Shown here in pieces: positions 59,456 to 64,000 of a stretch of DNA of 64,000 bases. A model generated the notes under the pieces. That model saw only the letters and a list, made by a program, of their open reading frames with translations, was not told the DNA's origin and searched no databases. The translations under genes were made by a program, and so were the position numbers. Positions within the stretch are counted from its first letter, which is position 1. Every line of letters starts with the position of its first letter. This DNA is from Pipra filicauda (lineage: Eukaryota; Chordata; Aves; Passeriformes; Pipridae), in assembly GCF_003945595.2 (NCBI RefSeq), contig NW_024104439.1:789172-853171 (forward strand), in the 5' to 3' direction.

Positions 59456-62400
59456 ATGAGGTGTTATGGGACACTTGAGAGACAACAGGCAAATAGGTAG
59501 TAAGTGCAGAGTTGTCACTGAAGATAGCAACCTGGCACATGAAATAATAGTAGTAAGTAATTGAAGCAAGGAAAAGGTGTGTCAGATGAGACAGCTGAAT
59601 TGGCATGTGAGTCTCCCATGAGATACAGAGAGACATTGGTTTGGAGAACCAGACTCTCTTCTGCCATCATTTACAGAGTCTCTTTCTCCTCCTCTTAAAC
59701 TGAAAAGAATCAGACAGGCAATACCATGCCTGTCATCACCTATATTCTTGGTGATCTGTAAATGCTCAAGCTCAGTGAATTTTGGGCAGGGGCTGAGTGG
59801 GCGATGGGTTTTTTTAACTCTACTTCTCTAGCCTGAGCTAAAGTTCTGATAGCAAGCTATTGTTTGCTTCTGGTATTTCTTCCCCTTAGCTAACACATGA
59901 AATTTACACCACTACCTTGTTTACACCAGCAGCTGAACATATACCAGAAATACATTTTATAGATAACTTCTATTCTTTTGCATAGCTAACCCTTCAGTCT
60001 TTCCCCCTCACACAATGAGTTTGGCAGAGAGGTATTTAGCAAAGAAATTGAGAAAGGGCCCTCTTTTTTCTCATCACCCCTTGTTGCCAGCCTGTGGTAC
60101 CTCTGCAAAGCCAATCTTCTATCACTGCCAGCAACAGGCCACTGGAACAGTCTCCTCTGGGAGATCACCATTTCTACATCATTTTCTTCACAACAATATG
60201 CCATCATGCTGTACATAGAGAGTTAAATTTCTACTCTACCACCCCAAAGCTAGTTCTTGGTCTAAAAAAAAAAAAATTACATAGGTTTTGTGGCAGACAG
60301 CACACTTTATAACATGGAAAAAGGGAGTAAAATTCTGCCCACAGGGGAAAAAACTGCAAGGGATGCAACCCAGGAGATTATTTTGGGTATGCAGCTATGA
60401 GGTACTTTTAAAACAAAAAAAAAAAATAAATTGACTAGCTAGTATATAAACAGGACTGAAGAAAAATAAATATTCAGACAGGTTTGGCTGCTTCTTTATT
60501 TCCCCCGATGCTTTTCAGACATCTTCACTCTCAAGCACTTAAAACTCATACAAAAAATATTTGCTACTCCCTTAAGCCATTTTTAGCCTACCTGTCTAGT
60601 GCACAAATACAATTCCTTGCAACTGCAAACCATAATATTGTGTTAATAATTTTTCCCCAATTCCACTGAGATACCAAGAGAAACTTGAAAGGAAAATCAA
60701 AAATTAAAAAGGCAAAGGGATCTTTTAATATATGCTGTCAAACAGCTGTTAGGCCTTAATCTTAGATGCCTTTTTTTCATCCTTCCATAACACCTACTCA
60801 AGACTTTTCAGCAACAAAAAGATGCTAAACCTGAAGCATGAATTTTTACAATGTGATTTTTTTTAAAAAACATGGTGTTTTAAGCAAAAGTTCTCTAAAT
60901 GACTTCTCAACAATACTCAGAAATTGTACACAAATTTGATGAGGAAGTGACTTTAGCCTGTTACCACTTAACCCTATCCCCCACCACCATTTCCTTGCTA
61001 CAGGGCATTTTTGCCCAACATGCAAATTCAGAGCTGTTGCCAACAGGTATTTCAAGCCATATTTTCACTTAAATGTCATGGACCCAAGCTGGAAGGATCC
61101 TTGAGCAAGAAGCACATCACTGATATTTGTAAAACCTATATATACTTATTCCACTACACATACACACTGAAAGCCAAGGACTCAGTTCTTTAGGATGTTA
61201 AACACCCCATGCCCCCTGAAACAGATAGGGAGAGAAGACACTCCTCAGTTGGCAGAACACAGTTGAGAGGATGAAGACTCTGTGTGCACATTTTAAATCT
61301 CCTGCTCTTTTCAGTACAAGCATGTCCCTCAGCATCTTGACATAAAGAAGTACAACCCAGGTAAAATGACAGAAAACAAATGCCCATGGCCTGATCTTGG
61401 TTCATTTTTCCCTGTTGGAGTTGAGGTGGGTATAAATGTTTCTCACATGATATTTCTATTAGCTCTTTGCATTAATTTATCGTTAACTCCAGTAAATACC
61501 AGTACTGTCCTTGTCTATATAGAGACAGATAAAAAAATTAAATTAAATTAATCCAACAAGAGTAATTAAGCTAAGTTTAATTAGTTTATGTAAAAATCAT
61601 ATTTAAAAAATAAATAATGTTTTCATTTAAAAATAAATCAACTTAAAGTTATGTTTCAAGATATGATAATCTTTGTGAAATGTTCCAGAGCAGCGTTAAG
61701 GGGTCTCATTAAAACCTACATACTACAGCTTTTTTCTCAATCTGAATTTGCTGCAGTAGCCTCTGAAGACCAGGGAGAGGGGATATTCTCTTCACTACTA
61801 CTTATCCAGCTAGAAAACTCAGTGATTAGATAATGAAAAACAAAGCAACCTCTTACAACCTGAAAAAAACCAGCCTATTTTCTCCCTCCATGGTTAGGGC
61901 TAGAACTAGGCACTAGCAAATGAGCTCTAGTATTTCTGAATCCTGGCAGACTTAGTCCCCCAGAAGGTATTCCATCAGTTCCTTCACTGCAGAAAATACT
62001 TATTTTGTTAAATAATTGTCTTTTTTATGTAAATTAACTAAATTGCAATTGCTTCCAAAAGATGTCCAGAATATAAATCACTAGAACAGTAGTGATTCAA
62101 AGCTTGAATCTACTTTAGATAGTAATCTGAATATATGCTTCTTTCTGTATGAATACCTTAAATAATGTGCATAGGAGTAACCAGCAAGGGTTTCTTTTAT
62201 TGTAAAGGCAACATTTTGTAGCAAATCAACACTCAATGACACCTTCAACTTTCAAAATACAAATGCACTGGCTATCAACTGACAGAAACTAACTCTTCCT
62301 TCAGAAAATGGTGAGGGGAAAAAGCCTTTTAAAAGTCTATTACTTAAGACAAATTTTTCCTGCTTCAGGCTTTAAATCAGTAATAAAAATGACTATTTAA

Positions 62401-64000
62401 ATTATTCTCATGTCAATCCATCCACCATGATCTGCAGAGAGTTATTTGAGAAGACAGAGACAGACGAAGGAATATCTTCTCTTGTGTTACTGTCAAACCC
62501 AGTAGGGTTCATGTTTGTCACGTCATATTAATATTTCTTAAAATTTGTATTTTTGCTGCCTTTGGTATTTCAATGGAGAAACAGATACGTTATTATAAAC
62601 ACAGAGGATTTTTTATTGGCCAGAAAAAAGAAAAAAATTATGTACTTAAAAAAAAGCATGTTAAGGAGGCAACACATGACTAAGAGCCTCTATTATAGTA
62701 ATAGGATATAGCAGCACCAATTGTCAACAAGAAGAAGCACAACAATATATGATTACCCCTGATTTCTCTAATACAGACAGCAAGGTAGAAAATAACATGA
62801 AAGAAAAAATATATTCTGTAAATCAATTAAAAAAAAAAAAAAAACAAAACCACCCATACCTACTGCCTTCTGTCCTTCTCCTTTTTTCCTCCATTCTTTA
62901 AAATCCTCTCCAAGTAAAGAGACATTAAAGAACTTTATGGAATACCCATTGGACAGTTCCACTCCTGTCTTACTAAGTCTGGAACTACCTAGTAGGTACA
63001 ATACATCCTGGAAAAAAACTGCCAGCAAAGATTAAGAACTATGTTTGCCTACACTGAATGCTTACACTTGACAAAATTAACAAGAGGACATATAACCTCT
63101 GCTTTCCTGCAAAATAAATGTGGATCTAAGCAGTCTTCCCAGAAAGGTGAAACCACTCTGGTACTCTTAAGTATGTAACATAATGTTGTTACTGTTAAAA
63201 AACCTAACAAATAAATGAACCAACCTTTGATATTTCAGCAATAGGGTTGCTCCAGAGCACTTCCTTGCAACATTATTACTAATGAAAAAACAGTTAAAAG
63301 CACTATTCAACTACCACCAAAAAACATTAATGTAATTTTCCAGGCTTCAAAAGCCCAGATATTCACCATAGTTGGCTCTTTACCAGCAACTTCCTTATCC
63401 TTTCAAAATACATTTGCCAGCAGCACAGAATTCAGTCAGATCACAGAGTTGTAGTTCTGTTCTCTTCCCTCCCAAAAGAATAATGTGGAACATCATTAAT
63501 AACAGGCTAGGGCTGTCAGCAATGTGTGAATAGCACCTATTACAGTGCATTATTGAAAATGATTATGAATACAAAAAATAGGCATGTAGTAACACCTACA
63601 GAAATCAGGAATTAATCTGAAACTTTTGCATCCAAAAACCCAAACATTTTCAGGCAGACACAAAAAGCAGTTAATTAAAAAAAAAAAAGAGAGAGAAGGG
63701 TAGTATATTCTGGGTTTATGATAGCTGCTACCTGTCCCTACAACTGAGAGGTGACATGTGTGAGATCTATTTGGTCTGAAGTCTTAGCTGAAGGTTTTCT
63801 CTATTTTTAGCAACAGTAACAACAGCAAGTGGATGAAGAACTGCAGGTTTACATTACACCACAAAACAAGATTGCCACATCTTTCAATGAATTGCCTAGT
63901 CTTCTTTTTGTCTGGTGACATCTTGCCACGTGAATTAACCCACCTGTATTTACCTAACTCCACCTTAAATGCTTTATTTTCAAATATTTCTGAGCATTGA
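59456..64000. other. Unique AT-rich sequence, no gene seen
   Basis: No gene, RNA gene or clear interspersed repeat is recognised up to the end of the window. A runs occur near 60266-60277, 60415-60425, 62829-62843 and 63679-63688, and an (AAATT)n-like patch near 61532-61550. Open frames (up to about 86 codons, for example 62768-63028 minus) have no known domain. Confidence 0.5.

Noticed and set aside
59229..59636. 135-codon minus-strand frame with internal repeats
   Set aside because: It is created by reading through the identical tandem duplication; the repeated residues mirror the DNA copies.
1..64000. CRISPR arrays, bacterial operons, ribosome-binding sites, tRNA or rRNA genes
   Set aside because: The repeats, codon-poor AT-rich texture and CR1 content are those of a bird nuclear genome. 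I saw no spaced direct-repeat array and no convincing tRNA A/B box pair or rRNA segment.

Overview
This window looks like bird nuclear DNA with no recognisable protein-coding gene. Three things point to a bird. The DNA is AT-rich and full of in-frame stops. The dominant interspersed repeat is the CR1 LINE, whose 3' ends carry the avian-type terminal motif (ATTCTATGATT and variants). No Alu- or B1-like young SINEs are present. All open frames are short, and the two that resemble a known protein are decayed CR1 endonuclease/reverse transcriptase. The window is best read as intergenic or deep intronic sequence. I could not determine the species or the flanking genes.

Layout. 1-11.7 kb: unique AT-rich sequence with an A/C-rich tract (1655-1786), a G-quadruplex-type motif (2849-2872) and one exon-like 300-bp block (7894-8193). 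11.7-13.1 kb: a layered repeat locus, with an old minus-strand LINE interrupted by a younger plus-strand CR1 3' end. 13.1-21 kb: unique sequence with a near-perfect DNA hairpin (16833-16874) and weak ancient-repeat traces. 21.1-23.06 kb: the largest plus-strand CR1 (about 1.9 kb), inactivated in its palm domain and sitting in an AT-rich minisatellite. 24.5-25.05 kb: ancient MIR-like and L2/MIR-tail-like sequence. 26-38.3 kb: five CR1 3' fragments, several microsatellites and faint ancient repeats. 39.6-39.8 kb: a strongly strand-asymmetric T/G tract ending in G13. 48-48.7 kb: a 22-bp-stem hairpin and a second MIR-like fragment. 49.3-50.97 kb: a minus-strand CR1 reaching back into the endonuclease domain. 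53.6 kb: a short exon-like interval. 54.6-55.3 kb: sequence with a regulatory/conserved look. 57.0 kb: a CR1 3' scrap. 59.09-59.46 kb: a perfect 177-bp tandem duplication. The remainder is unique AT-rich sequence.

No genes act together here. The window records layers of retroposition: amniote-age MIR/L2-like and CR1-like remnants, avian CR1 copies of several 3'-tail types, then recent simple-repeat growth and one very recent duplication. No convincing new biological system was found. The best leads are the two long perfect or near-perfect hairpins, the identical tandem duplication, the T/G tract with its G13 run, and two exon-like intervals that RNA data could test. Repeat boundaries are estimates by eye and may be off by tens of bases.
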